A DNA stretch of 64,000 bases from an uncultured Alphaproteobacteria bacterium (GCA_944391505.1 CALXTV010000001.1:139952-203951); one strand, 5' to 3'. Counted from the stretch's first letter, positions 25,774 to 35,321 are shown. Notes: generated by a model from the sequence alone, not told the origin. A program made the numbers and translations.

Positions 25774-26007
25774 ATGAAACACGAAATCAGAAAACAGAAT
25801 TTGCAACAACTGCGTTTAGAGTATGGCGAGAGTTTTCGCCGGGCTCTGGCGGAACAGGGGCTGACGCCGGAAGAATTCAGCGAACAAAGTAAAATACCGC
25901 TGACCGTTGTCGAAGATCATTTAAGCGGCAAACTGCGCTTTCTCGGCGAAGTAAACAATATTTGTTTCTGCCTGAACAAGCGTCTGAAAGTGGAACTGAC
26001 CGATTAA
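25774..26007 (+). CDS. Small HTH protein with RNA leader, copy 1
   Basis: 77 residues, MKHEIRKQNLQQLRLEYG at the start, then a Cro/C1-like helix-turn-helix (LTPEEFSEQSKIPLTVVEDH, followed by LSGKLRFLGEVNNICFCL) and the end NKRLKVELTD. It is predicted to bind DNA or RNA; the target is unknown. The start is set by AAGGAGG 5 bases before ATG 25774. The last 48 residues are identical to the gene at 46947-47183, and about the last 70 coding bases are identical without even a silent change. Expression should depend on the upstream terminator/leader. A stem-loop terminator follows. Confidence 0.85.
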   Translation: MKHEIRKQNLQQLRLEYGESFRRALAEQGLTPEEFSEQSKIPLTVVEDHLSGKLRFLGEVNNICFCLNKRLKVELTD

Positions 26008-26010
26008 ACT

Positions 26011-26041
26011 AAAAAACCTCCGATAACATCGGAGGTTTTTT
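26011..26041. terminator. Bidirectional terminator between HTH copy 1 and hydA
   Basis: AAAAAACCTCCGAT, loop AAC, ATCGGAGGTTTTTT: a perfect stem usable on both strands for the convergent genes. Confidence 0.92.
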
Positions 26042-26067
26042 TATTCCGTAAACCTTTTGCCAAACGC

Positions 26068-27837
26068 CTACTTCTTGTACAGTCCGCGCGGAACATAATG
26101 CGTATGCAGCAGCTCATGCGCCTTCTCCGAACCGGCCTTGCCGAGATACTCGGTATAAAGCATCTTAATGGATTCGTTATGATGCGAGAGCCGGTTTTTG
26201 GCATTCAAATCCTCGTCAAACAAACCTTTAGCGCGCTTTTTGCGAATATCGTCGGTAATGCCGCGCGGTTTCGGCTGATCCGGCATCATGACCCGGGGTT
26301 GTCCGCCGCCGGCAATGCAGCCGCCGCGGCAGGCCATAACCTCAATAAAGTGATACGGCAGTTCTTCCCCGGCTTCCTTAGCTGCGCGAACCTTGTCCAA
26401 GACCTGCTCGACATTGCCGATACCGTGCGCCACCGCAATCCGGACTTTCGTTCCTTTGATGTCAATTTCACTTTCTTTAATACCTTCCAACCCGTCGATT
26501 TCTTTAAAATCCAAATCGCCGAGCTCTTCGCCGGTAATATAGAAATAGGCCGTGCGCAGCGCCGCAGTCATAACGCCGCCGGTTGCGCCGAAAATTGTTG
26601 CCGCACCGGAATATTCGCCCAACGGACTGTCCGCTTCTTCGTCCTGCAGTTTGCGAAAATCTATGCCGGCCTGTTTAATCATTCTGGCCAGTTCACGGGT
26701 TGTAATCGATACATCGACGTCCTGAAAACCTGAACTCCGCATATCTTCACTGCGAACGATTTCCCACTTTTTGGCCGTACAGGGCATAACCGAAACCACG
26801 CGAATTTTGGCCGGATCAATTCCCATCTTTTCGGCATAGTAGGTCTTGGCCATCGCACCGACCATCGATTGCGGAGACTTGCAGGTTGAAAAATTCGGTA
26901 TCATGTCATGATGATATTTTTCCAGCAAATCGACCCAGGCCGGACAGCAGGACGTAAACATCGGCAGACTTTCCGGACGCTTTGTAAAGCGCTCGACAAA
27001 CTCGGAGGCCTCTTCGATAATTGTCAGATCGGCACCGAAATTCGTATCAAAAACTTTCTTGAAACCCATGCGACGCAATGCGGCATAGGTTTTGCCGGTC
27101 AGATTCTCGCCGAAATCATAGCCGAATTCTTCGCCGATGGCCACGCGAACCGCCGGAGCAATCTGCACAACCGTGTACAGATTCTTGTCATTCAGCATAT
27201 CCCAAACTTTTTCGGTTTCGTCATATTCAACGATTGCACCGGTCGGGCAGTGTGCCGAACATTGGCCGCATTTAATGCAGGGGCTGTCCGCCAGATTAAT
27301 GCCGCCCGCGGCGGTAATCCGGGTTGCCAGACCGCGGTTCAGATAGCTCAGCGCCCAAACGTTCTGCTGATTCTGGCAAACCTCAACACAGCGACCGCAG
27401 ACAATGCACTTGGACGCATCCAGCACAATCGCCTTGGTTGAGTCGTCAATATCATATTTTTTGTTCAGGCTCGGCAGCTTGCTGTCACGAATACCAAACG
27501 TATTGGCCATATCCTGCAGCTCGCAGTGTCCGGAACGAATACAGGTCAGACATTCGTTCGGATGATTGCTCAAAATCAGCTTCAAAACCGTTCGGCGGAC
27601 ATCAACCAGTTCCGGATCCGAGGTTATAACCTCCATGCCCTCACTGACCGGCGTACAGCAGGAACGCATAATCCTGCCGTTAACCCGCACAATGCACATG
27701 CCGCAGCCGGCACTCGGATCGACATCAGGGTGTTTGCACAAAGTCGGAATTTCAATCTGCACCGTCCGCGCCGCGTCCAAAATAGAGGTACCGGCGGGAA
27801 CTTCGACATCGTAGTTGTCAATTTTCAATTTTACCAT
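26068..27837 (-). CDS. hydA: [FeFe]-hydrogenase catalytic subunit HydA
   Basis: It makes or oxidises H2 at the H-cluster, here as part of a soluble NAD-linked HydABC complex. Domains in order: a 2Fe-2S domain (residues about 1-75, Cys in LCKHPD, CGMC and CC), the His-Cys3 4Fe-4S site HPNECLTCIRSGHC, two 4Fe-4S sites (CIVCGRCVEVC and CIKCGQCSAHCP), then the catalytic domain with TSCCPAW, MPCTAKKWE and MACRGGCIAGGGQP, which hold the H-cluster cysteines, and a short small-subunit-like tail. 589 residues; all catalytic residues are present. The N-terminal half resembles NuoG, but the three H-cluster motifs rule out complex I. No maturase genes (hydE, hydF, hydG) are in the window. Last gene of hydC-hydB-hydA. 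Confidence 0.96.
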   Translation of the reverse strand: MVKLKIDNYDVEVPAGTSILDAARTVQIEIPTLCKHPDVDPSAGCGMCIVRVNGRIMRSCCTPVSEGMEVITSDPELVDVRRTVLKLILSNHPNECLTCIRSGHCELQDMANTFGIRDSKLPSLNKKYDIDDSTKAIVLDASKCIVCGRCVEVCQNQQNVWALSYLNRGLATRITAAGGINLADSPCIKCGQCSAHCPTGAIVEYDETEKVWDMLNDKNLYTVVQIAPAVRVAIGEEFGYDFGENLTGKTYAALRRMGFKKVFDTNFGADLTIIEEASEFVERFTKRPESLPMFTSCCPAWVDLLEKYHHDMIPNFSTCKSPQSMVGAMAKTYYAEKMGIDPAKIRVVSVMPCTAKKWEIVRSEDMRSSGFQDVDVSITTRELARMIKQAGIDFRKLQDEEADSPLGEYSGAATIFGATGGVMTAALRTAYFYITGEELGDLDFKEIDGLEGIKESEIDIKGTKVRIAVAHGIGNVEQVLDKVRAAKEAGEELPYHFIEVMACRGGCIAGGGQPRVMMPDQPKPRGITDDIRKKRAKGLFDEDLNAKNRLSHHNESIKMLYTEYLGKAGSEKAHELLHTHYVPRGLYKK

Positions 27838-27849
27838 TGTCAGTCTCCT

Positions 27850-29529
27850 CTATTTTTTCTCGTTCGGTTCAACTTTGGCCAGATATTCGTTCTCATAGAA
27901 CTTCAGGGTGGACAGAACCGGATTCGGTGCCGTCTGCCCCAAACCGCAGAGCGAAGCTTTCTGCATGGCATGGGCTATTTTACGCAGCTCCTCAATATCG
28001 GCTTTGGTGCCCTTACCCTTGTTTATTTTCTCCAGCAGCAAGAGCATCTGCTTACCGCCGATACGACAGGGCGCACACTTGCCGCAGGATTCGTCAACCG
28101 TAAAGTCCAGATAAAAATTGGCCAGACTGACCATATCCTGTGTATCGTCAATAACAATCATACCGCCGGACCCCATAATCGAACCGACTTTTTTGAGTTC
28201 TTCGTAACATACCGGCAAATCCAGATATTCCAGCGGAATCACGCCGCCGGACGGACCGCCGGTCTGCACCGCTTTCAGCTTTTTGCCGTTCGGCACACCA
28301 CCGCCGATTTCGTTGACAATCTCATTAATCGTCGTTCCCATCGGCACTTCAATCAGTCCGGAATGTTCAACCTGTCCGGTCAGAGCAAAAACTTTGGTTC
28401 CTTTCGAGGTTTCGGTTCCGAAAGAAGCAAACCAGTCAGCACCTTTCAGAATAATCGACGCCACATTGCCCAGCGTTTCCACGTTGTTGACACAGCTCGG
28501 CTTTCCCCATAACCCCTTGTCGGTCGGATAAGGCGGCCGCGGACGCGGCGTACCACGTTTGCCCTCAATCGAATGAATCAGCGCCGTTTCTTCGCCACAG
28601 ACAAAAGCGCCGGCACCGAGACGAATATCAATGTTAAAACAGAAATCCGTACCCATGATGTTATTGCCAAGCAGGCGATTCTTTTTGCAGGCCTTGATAG
28701 CTTTTTCCAACCGCTCAACGGCCAGCGGATACTCGGCGCGTATATAAAACCAGCCTTCCGTTGCCCCGATGGCATAGGCGGCAATCATCATACCCTCGAT
28801 AACCGCGTGCGGATTCGCTTCCAGAATACTGCGATCCATATAAGCGCCGGGATCTCCCTCGTCACCGTTGCAGATAATGAACTTCTCGTCAACCGTCGGC
28901 ACTTTTGCCGCCAGTTCCCATTTCATGCCGGTCGAAAAACCGCCGCCGCCGCGTCCCCGCAGACCGGATTTTTTAATCTCTTCCACAACCTGCGCCGGCG
29001 TCATGGTTTTCAACACCTTTTCCAGCGCCAGATAACCGCCGTGGGCAATATATTCGTGAATATCTTCCGGATCCATATGTCCGGCCAGCTTCAACACCAC
29101 TTTTTCCTGCTTCGTAAAAAACGGCAGATCCAGCGACAGAACATGCTGCTGCAAAAATTCCGGTATTTCGAAAGTTTCGCCCTCTTCCAGCTTCAGCGCG
29201 GGAACCACATGTTCGGCAATAACCAGACGGGCAATCAACGGCTCCAGCCGTCTGTAAAGAACGTCTTTCTGACCTTTGATTTCCACGCGCATCAACGGCC
29301 CCTGGGCACACAATCCCATACAACCGGCAGCCACAATTCGAACTTTGTCCTGAAGTTCATATTCGGCTACGGCATCCTGAAGCAAAGAGATAATATCATC
29401 GCTGCCCGACGATTTGCAGCCGGTGGAGTGGCAACAATAAATCGTGCATTGAAAACGTTCCAAATCGGCGTTTTTGTTCTTGGCAATCTCATGAATGTCA
29501 AATCTCTTGTCAATATCAATATCGGCCAT
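27850..29529 (-). CDS. hydB: HydB, NuoF-like NADH-binding subunit of HydABC
   Basis: The flavin subunit that passes electrons between NAD(H) and the hydrogenase. Residues about 25-120 are a thioredoxin-like 2Fe-2S domain (CCHSTGC, GCMGLC). The NuoF core follows with the NAD/FMN motifs GRGGGGFSTGMKW and CNGDEGDPGAYMDR and the 4Fe-4S motif ESCGKCAPCRIG near residue 475. The protein ends soon after, at 559 residues: the extra ferredoxin-like domain with two 4Fe-4S clusters seen at the C-terminus of many HydB proteins is absent. That absence matters for whether the enzyme bifurcates electrons with ferredoxin. It is spaced 5 bases from hydC and 12 from hydA. Confidence 0.95.
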   Translation of the reverse strand: MADIDIDKRFDIHEIAKNKNADLERFQCTIYCCHSTGCKSSGSDDIISLLQDAVAEYELQDKVRIVAAGCMGLCAQGPLMRVEIKGQKDVLYRRLEPLIARLVIAEHVVPALKLEEGETFEIPEFLQQHVLSLDLPFFTKQEKVVLKLAGHMDPEDIHEYIAHGGYLALEKVLKTMTPAQVVEEIKKSGLRGRGGGGFSTGMKWELAAKVPTVDEKFIICNGDEGDPGAYMDRSILEANPHAVIEGMMIAAYAIGATEGWFYIRAEYPLAVERLEKAIKACKKNRLLGNNIMGTDFCFNIDIRLGAGAFVCGEETALIHSIEGKRGTPRPRPPYPTDKGLWGKPSCVNNVETLGNVASIILKGADWFASFGTETSKGTKVFALTGQVEHSGLIEVPMGTTINEIVNEIGGGVPNGKKLKAVQTGGPSGGVIPLEYLDLPVCYEELKKVGSIMGSGGMIVIDDTQDMVSLANFYLDFTVDESCGKCAPCRIGGKQMLLLLEKINKGKGTKADIEELRKIAHAMQKASLCGLGQTAPNPVLSTLKFYENEYLAKVEPNEKK

Positions 29530-29534
29530 CGTCC

Positions 29535-30014
29535 TTACTCCTTATCATCGGCTAATTTGGCGCGCCATTCGTCAAGAATATTTCTGACGTCGTTGGGAGA
29601 AACGCGGCCGTAGGTTTTACCGTTAACCACGCAGACCGGCGCCAGACCGCAGCAACCCACGCAGCGAACCACCTGCAGATGAAACATCCGGTCGGCAGTG
29701 CTTTCACCCTCGTTGATCCCGAGCTCTTTTTTGAACTCTTCCAGCACTTTGTCATTTCCTTTTAAATAACAAGCGGTTCCAGTACATACTGAGATAACCG
29801 CTTTGCCGGGGGCATCTAACTTAAAGAAATTATAGAAGGTCAGAACTTCATAAATACGCGCCAGAGGAATTCCCATTCCGTTAGCAATATCAACGGCATC
29901 TTCCCAAGGCACATAACCCTTCACGCTTTGGATTTCGTGCAGGGCCATAATCAGAGACCCTCTTTTTTTACGCCATTTGGCGGCAACCTGCGAGGCAACT
30001 GAAGCGTCGGTCAT
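29535..30014 (-). CDS. hydC: HydC, NuoE-like 2Fe-2S subunit of HydABC
   Basis: A thioredoxin-fold 2Fe-2S protein that works with HydB. The four cluster cysteines lie in SVCTGTACYLKG (CX4C) and VRCVGCCGLAPVC (CX3C). The helical N-terminus with ALHEIQSVKGYVP is typical of the NuoE family. 159 residues from ATG 30014, which has AAAGGT 7 bases upstream; a frame extension of 22 codons upstream lacks a ribosome site. First gene of the operon. Confidence 0.94.
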   Translation of the reverse strand: MTDASVASQVAAKWRKKRGSLIMALHEIQSVKGYVPWEDAVDIANGMGIPLARIYEVLTFYNFFKLDAPGKAVISVCTGTACYLKGNDKVLEEFKKELGINEGESTADRMFHLQVVRCVGCCGLAPVCVVNGKTYGRVSPNDVRNILDEWRAKLADDKE

Positions 30015-30158
30015 AATTTTACCTTTCGAAATATTGAATTCTGCCGGCAAAAACCGCTGAAAGACGGATTCCCCGGACAATAAGGTTATGCTAACAGACT
30101 ATTCGTAAACAAAATCTTATTCAAGCACAAAAAAGATTTGCCGGACAAAACCGTATGT

Positions 30159-30181
30159 AAAAAAGAGGGCTTTCGCCCTCC
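30159..30181 (-). terminator. Terminator after the charged orphan gene
   Basis: Minus strand: GAGGGC-gaaa-GCCCTC then TTTTTT. A GNRA-type loop caps the stem. It separates the orphan at 30204 from the hyd operon. Confidence 0.9.
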
Positions 30182-30203
30182 GTAACAATTTTTTTTGCCG
30201 CAA

Positions 30204-31736
30204 TCAGCCGGTCATTCGGCCGCCGCGCAGTTCCTTCGCCATTTGATATTGCTGCATATTAATTTCTTTGCCTGTCTTTTCGGCAGTGTTGGCTCGGCTT
30301 TTTTCCGGATCGATTCGCAGCTCCTGACGATCTTTCGATCTCTCTTTTTTCTGTCCGTTTTCCTGTGGCTCAAAACTTTCTTCCGCTCCCGGACGACCGC
30401 TCAGTGCCAGCAGCTTCTGCCTGTCGGCTTTCTTTTCTTCCCGGTTTTTATCCGATTTGCTCTTGTTCAATTCGATTCCCTGCTCGGCAGCTTTACGCTT
30501 AAATTCCGTCGTTGCATAATCGGGAACCAGCGTCGCCGTCTTAATTTTCTCAGCAGCCTTTTCTGCCGAGTTTTCCATCTTAATCAAACTGGCCTCACTG
30601 ACGGCACCGCCTTTCTCGGCTTCAGGCAGTTCTTTGGCTTTAAAAGCCTCTTCCATAGCTCGGCCGGCTTTCACGCTGGGTAGTGCTTTTGCCTCCGCGG
30701 CCGTAAATCTGACCTCATTTTGTTTATTAGGCAAAGTTCTGGCTTTTGCCATACTGTTCAGCCTCTTTCGTTGCAACGCTTCCAGTCTTTCTCTCAGATT
30801 TTCTATCTTTTTTTCCAATTCGGCTCGACGAAGCTCATATGCTTTTCTTTGGTTTTCGCCGGCCGTCCTCGTATGAACCGATTTACCCTTATCGGCCTTT
30901 TCCCCGTCTTTAGTCACAAACCGGCTTTCCGTCCGTGAGGCCGTAATCCCTTTTTCATTTTCTTTTTGAAACTTTTTAAATTCACGCTCCTGACGACGTT
31001 CTTCCTTCATCAGTCTTTTTTCGGCTTCCCGACTTAACCCGGCAGATGCCAGACGAAAATCATTATTTGCAGGATTAATCTGCGTCTTCTGCCTCTGTTC
31101 CGCCTGAATGGCCGAAACTGCGCTGACCCCGCGGGCAACCTCTTTCAATTTTGTCTTTTCGCTGCGTTTGAGAGCGGCGGCAACACCTGCTGCAGTTATC
31201 GCCGCAGCAACGGCTTCCGGAGCAGAATGACCCTTGTCTTCTTCCTTTCGCACGTCTTTCCTGTCAAATTTTTCGTTTTTTGCGGCGGCAAAAGCCTCTG
31301 CCGACGGACGAAGCCTGTCTTTTTCCTGTGGATTCCGCTCTTTTCTGCCTTCCTCCTTGCCCTTTCTTTTGTCCTCTTCGGGGTCGTCTTTGCCCTTGCC
31401 GGATTCTTTATTTACGTAGACATGTTGTTTCGGACTGAAATCGATTAATTCGGGAAGTTCTTCTTTTTCATCGGAATGAATAATTTTTTCAACCTTTTTC
31501 TTTTTACGGGCGGCAACACCCCCAAGCACATTGTTTAAGGCTATTTCTTCCGTTGCCCACTGACTGTCGATAACCTTGTCTTCCCTGGCTTTACGCGCTT
31601 CTTCAATTTCCTTTTTAAGAGCGTTTATTTCCGCTTTTATTTTTTTCTCGTCGGCCTCGGCCAGCTCTAAACGACGAAGGGCTTCAGCTTCGTAATCCTC
31701 CTCTTCCTTTCTTTCGGTATCCTTATTGCGAACCAT
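30204..31736 (-). CDS. Lysine/glutamate-rich protein of unknown function
   Basis: 510 residues, extremely charged (K, E, R, D, A, Q), with no signal peptide and no cysteine-rich or enzymatic motif. Residues 1-55 and about 300-340 (with KKIENLRERLEALQRK) should form coiled coils. A short alanine-rich stretch (EAVAAAITAAGVAAAL, about 165-180) is the only hydrophobic part and could be a membrane-touching helix. The rest is probably disordered. It has its own promoter and terminator, so it is likely a real gene. No family is recognised; a structural or scaffold role would be a guess. GGAG lies 7 bases before the ATG. Confidence 0.75.
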   Translation of the reverse strand: MVRNKDTERKEEEDYEAEALRRLELAEADEKKIKAEINALKKEIEEARKAREDKVIDSQWATEEIALNNVLGGVAARKKKKVEKIIHSDEKEELPELIDFSPKQHVYVNKESGKGKDDPEEDKRKGKEEGRKERNPQEKDRLRPSAEAFAAAKNEKFDRKDVRKEEDKGHSAPEAVAAAITAAGVAAALKRSEKTKLKEVARGVSAVSAIQAEQRQKTQINPANNDFRLASAGLSREAEKRLMKEERRQEREFKKFQKENEKGITASRTESRFVTKDGEKADKGKSVHTRTAGENQRKAYELRRAELEKKIENLRERLEALQRKRLNSMAKARTLPNKQNEVRFTAAEAKALPSVKAGRAMEEAFKAKELPEAEKGGAVSEASLIKMENSAEKAAEKIKTATLVPDYATTEFKRKAAEQGIELNKSKSDKNREEKKADRQKLLALSGRPGAEESFEPQENGQKKERSKDRQELRIDPEKSRANTAEKTGKEINMQQYQMAKELRGGRMTG

Positions 31737-31767
31737 AGCCCGTCTCCGTCAAACACAATTTTTGTCT

Positions 31768-31796
31768 ATTATAGCACCGAATTTTGTATATATCAA
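31768..31796 (-). promoter_or_regulatory. Promoter of the charged orphan gene
   Basis: Minus strand: -35 TTGATA (31791-31796), 17-base spacer, -10 TATAAT (31768-31773), about 30 bases before the ATG at 31736. Confidence 0.7.
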
Positions 31797-31889
31797 AATA
31801 AAATCTGCAAATTTTTAAAAATATTAGTTTTTTTATAAGATATTTTGGTTATAATCCATAACAATCTGTACAAATAAAAATTTGATAAT

Positions 31890-33017
31890 ATGAAAAAATT
31901 AAACGTCTACATTGCCAAACAGATATTTGTCGGCTTTTTGCTGGTAACTTTTTCGCTGCTCTCAATTCTCTGGCTTACCCAGTCGCTGCGTTTTGTCGAA
32001 CTGATTACCAACAAAGGACTGCCGTTGAGTCTGTTTGTGAAGATGACCTCGCTGTTGATGCCAAGACTTTATATCATCTTGTCACCGATAGCCCTGTTTG
32101 TTGCCGTTCTTTTTGTATACAACCGCATGCTTTCTGACCGAGAACTGGTCGTCATGAAATCAGCCGGCATCAGCCCCTGGCAAAATGCCAAAGCCGCCCT
32201 ATTCATGGGCATTGCCCTTTCCGTTTTCGGATTATACGTTAACAATATCGGCATTCCGCAGGCCGAAAAAGCTTTTAACGAACTGGAATGGAAAGTCAAA
32301 AATGATGTTTCGCACCTGATGTTCCGGGAAGGCGAATTTACCACTTTGCAGTACAATCTGACCGTTTTCGTCACCACGCACGAAAAAGACGGTTCATTAA
32401 GCGGCATTTTGGTTAACGACGAGCGAAATCCCAAAACCAAAACCACACTTTCCGCCGAACGCGGCCGTATTGTTTATACCGACAAAGGTCCGCGGATTAT
32501 ACTGGTAAACGGCGTCCGTCAGGAAATAAACAAGAACAATTCGCAATTTTCTTCGCTGGCTTTTGACCGTTACTCCGTCGACTTCGGAACCACCGGCCCC
32601 AAACAGGAAAAGGAAGAAGGCGTTCGCGAAAAAACGCTTATGGAACTCTTTAACGCCCGCAGCGACCCGAACCTGACCCCGACCGAAGCAAACCGATATA
32701 TTACCGAGGGCAACAAACGCCTGCTGACTCCGCTCTACAATCTGGCTTTTGCGCTGCTGGCCTGTACCGGACTGCTGGTCGGCAACTTCAACCGCCGCGG
32801 CCAGACCAAAATCATTTCCGTTTCCATTTTTACAATGGTGCTGATTCAGGCCGGCGATTTGGCATTTACCAATCTTGCGACCAAAAACATTTATTTTCTG
32901 CCGCTTTTACACGCCAACTTTTTAGTTCCGCTGATAACTTGCATTTATCTTTTATTGTTTTATAATCCGGCTTTCTTTGCTCGGAAGAAAAAATTCAGGG
33001 AAAGCACGGATGAATAA
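31890..33017 (+). CDS. lptF: LPS export permease LptF
   Basis: LptF and LptG form the membrane part of the LptB2FG transporter that lifts lipopolysaccharide from the inner membrane. The 375 residues have three N-terminal transmembrane helices, a periplasmic jellyroll domain (about 130-270) and three C-terminal helices, the YjgP/YjgQ layout. RELVVMKSAGISPWQ is the coupling-helix region that contacts LptB. lptD overlaps its end by 8 bases. The partner lptG is not adjacent but about 27 kb away (60100-61206). Confidence 0.95.
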   Translation: MKKLNVYIAKQIFVGFLLVTFSLLSILWLTQSLRFVELITNKGLPLSLFVKMTSLLMPRLYIILSPIALFVAVLFVYNRMLSDRELVVMKSAGISPWQNAKAALFMGIALSVFGLYVNNIGIPQAEKAFNELEWKVKNDVSHLMFREGEFTTLQYNLTVFVTTHEKDGSLSGILVNDERNPKTKTTLSAERGRIVYTDKGPRIILVNGVRQEINKNNSQFSSLAFDRYSVDFGTTGPKQEKEEGVREKTLMELFNARSDPNLTPTEANRYITEGNKRLLTPLYNLAFALLACTGLLVGNFNRRGQTKIISVSIFTMVLIQAGDLAFTNLATKNIYFLPLLHANFLVPLITCIYLLLFYNPAFFARKKKFRESTDE

Positions 33018-35295
33018 AATTTTCGGCAAAAAAATTCTTTGGACGGCCGCGGTTCTTTGGACTGCCTCGGCCGCTTCCTCTGCCGCTTTTGAACCGAAGC
33101 CGTTCGGCAATGAACCTCCGGATGCTTCACCTTACGCCGAACTCAATCCGAGCTACAACATTACCTCTTTTCTCGACCCAAAACCACAATCGGACCAGGG
33201 TATTGAAAAAGAAACCGAAGATATTTACTTCAGCGCGGACGAAATGATTGACAACAAAGAGCTGCAGACGATTACCGCCGTAGGCGATGTCAACATCATC
33301 CGCAAAGACCAAACGCTGAAAGCCGACAAAGTCATCTACAACCAAAAAGACGATATTGTCACTGCCGTCGGCAATGTCAGCATCGTTCAGGCGGACGGAA
33401 CCGTTGTTTTCTCAGATTATGTCGAACTTGACGATAAAATGACCAAAGGCCACATGACCGACGTCCGCATTATTATGAAAGACGAAACCCGTGTCGCCGC
33501 CAGCAAATTCCGCAAAATGGCCAATGACGACAAGGTTATGGAAAACGTTGTTTATTCCCCCTGCGACGTCTGCCGCAACAAAGATCCTCTCTGGCAGATT
33601 AAGGCCCGCAAAGTAAAACATGACGCCAAAAATCAGGACATTTATTACAACGATGCATTCATCGAGGTTAAGGGTGTTCCCGTTTTCTACACACCTTTTC
33701 TCTCTCACCCGGATCCTACCGTCAAACGCCGTTCCGGTTTTGTCGCACCGACTGTCGGAAGCTCTTCTTATCTGGGCGGATATCTGCAGCCGCGCTATTT
33801 TTGGAACATTTCGGATCATGAAGACCTGCTCTTTGCTCCGATGTTAAACTCGGACAAAGGCATTGTCTGGAACGGCGAATATCGAAAATACTTCTACGAC
33901 GGAGATATTGAGGCCCAGGGATCTGTTCTGAAAGACGACGACAAAGACAAAACCCGCGGCAACCTGTTCTTAAAAGCCCGCTACGAAATCAACGATTTCT
34001 GGCTGGCCGATGCCGATATTAACTATGCTTCCGACAGTTTGTACCTGAAAGATCTGTCTCTCCCGAAAAAAGATAACACCTGGCTGACTTCCCGTCTTCG
34101 CCTGCAAGGTTTCGACAACCGAAATTATGCCTCGGTTGAAGCTTATTATTACAAACTGGTCAGCTACAATCTGCGCGAAATCGACCAGCGTGAATTTAAC
34201 CGTCGCAGCATAAACAAACCTTTTGTCGCACCGTTAATCTCCTATGAAAATATCAGCGATATCGGCCCTTACGGAGCCTACACCAAAACCAATCTTGATT
34301 TTGCTTCGGTATACCGTGAAAACGACATTTCCACGCAACGTGCTTCCATGATAAATTCCTGGGTATTGCCTTACACCAGCCCCTATGGAGAAAAATACCG
34401 CATGGTTGCTTCGGTAAAATCTGACTTATACTATATTGACAATTTTACCAACGACGAAAACGAACATTTTACCGGCAGTGTCGGCCGCGTTTTCCCGCAG
34501 ATTGGTCTGGAATGGCGTCTGCCCTTTGTTCGCGCCTCGGAAAATTCCCGCCAGATTTTGGAACCGGTCATCGTTGCCGTTGCTGCTCCGAACGGAGGTA
34601 ATAAGGCCGATAAAATCCCCAATGAAGACAGTCAGGATATTGAACTTTCCGACGCCAACATTCTTGATCTTGACCGGTATCCCGGCTACGATCGCAACGA
34701 TACGGGCAGCCGTATCAGTTACGGTATTAACTGGAGTTCGTACGGAAACATTCTCGGACGCACATCGGCATTCATCGCCCAGAGTTATAAATTTAACAAA
34801 GACGAAAGCTTCACACAAGGTATAGACGAAGACAGCAACTTTACCGATTACGTCGGCCGCATTTACGCTGCTCCGGCAGATTATCTGGATTTAACCTATC
34901 GTTTCCGCCTTGATAAAGAAACCTTTGACCTCAATTACAGTGAATTGGGAACTTCTTTCGGCCCCAACATGCTGCGCGGTTACATCTCTTATATTTACCT
35001 GCAGCGAAACGACGCCGCTACTTTTTATTATGATGCCCGCGAGCGAAAAGAATTGTATACCTCGCTTACCGCCCAACTGACAAAAGACTGGAGCCTGACC
35101 ATTTACAATCGTCAGGATCTCGCACCCAAAGGCGGCTCTATTGAGCATGGCGCCGAAATTATTTATGAAGACGAATGCCTGAAACTTATAACGGATATTC
35201 ACCGTTACCATTCCAACGATCCGGAATATGAAGGAAACTACGAATTTACGGTATCTTTCCTGCTGAAAACACTCGGCGGTTTTGGTTCAAAATAA
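33010..35295 (+). CDS. lptD: LPS assembly outer-membrane protein LptD
   Basis: LptD places lipopolysaccharide in the outer leaflet. It has a signal peptide (MNKIFGKKILWTAAVLW, cut near ASSA), an OstA/LptA-like beta-jellyroll (about 70-190, with EMIDNKELQTITAVGDV) and a C-terminal barrel (about 270-760). Alphaproteobacterial features are the SPCDVC cysteine pair near residue 180 and a late cysteine in YEDECLKL, which suit the disulfide pattern of the family. ATG 33010 overlaps the lptF stop (ATGAATAA); a frame extension upstream lies inside lptF. 761 residues. Confidence 0.96.
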   Translation: MNKIFGKKILWTAAVLWTASAASSAAFEPKPFGNEPPDASPYAELNPSYNITSFLDPKPQSDQGIEKETEDIYFSADEMIDNKELQTITAVGDVNIIRKDQTLKADKVIYNQKDDIVTAVGNVSIVQADGTVVFSDYVELDDKMTKGHMTDVRIIMKDETRVAASKFRKMANDDKVMENVVYSPCDVCRNKDPLWQIKARKVKHDAKNQDIYYNDAFIEVKGVPVFYTPFLSHPDPTVKRRSGFVAPTVGSSSYLGGYLQPRYFWNISDHEDLLFAPMLNSDKGIVWNGEYRKYFYDGDIEAQGSVLKDDDKDKTRGNLFLKARYEINDFWLADADINYASDSLYLKDLSLPKKDNTWLTSRLRLQGFDNRNYASVEAYYYKLVSYNLREIDQREFNRRSINKPFVAPLISYENISDIGPYGAYTKTNLDFASVYRENDISTQRASMINSWVLPYTSPYGEKYRMVASVKSDLYYIDNFTNDENEHFTGSVGRVFPQIGLEWRLPFVRASENSRQILEPVIVAVAAPNGGNKADKIPNEDSQDIELSDANILDLDRYPGYDRNDTGSRISYGINWSSYGNILGRTSAFIAQSYKFNKDESFTQGIDEDSNFTDYVGRIYAAPADYLDLTYRFRLDKETFDLNYSELGTSFGPNMLRGYISYIYLQRNDAATFYYDARERKELYTSLTAQLTKDWSLTIYNRQDLAPKGGSIEHGAEIIYEDECLKLITDIHRYHSNDPEYEGNYEFTVSFLLKTLGGFGSK

Positions 35296-35321
35296 GTTCT
35301 TTTATAACAAGGAGAAAGTTA

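Noticed and set aside
26068..30014. Reading the hyd genes as part of respiratory complex I (NuoG, NuoF, NuoE)
   Set aside because: The first gene contains all three H-cluster motifs (TSCCPAW, MPCTAKKWE, MACRGGC), which NuoG lacks, and no membrane nuo genes adjoin.
29900..30160. FNR-type box upstream of hydC
   Set aside because: I looked for TTGAT-N4-ATCAA or near matches and saw none convincing, so oxygen control of the operon cannot be claimed from sequence.
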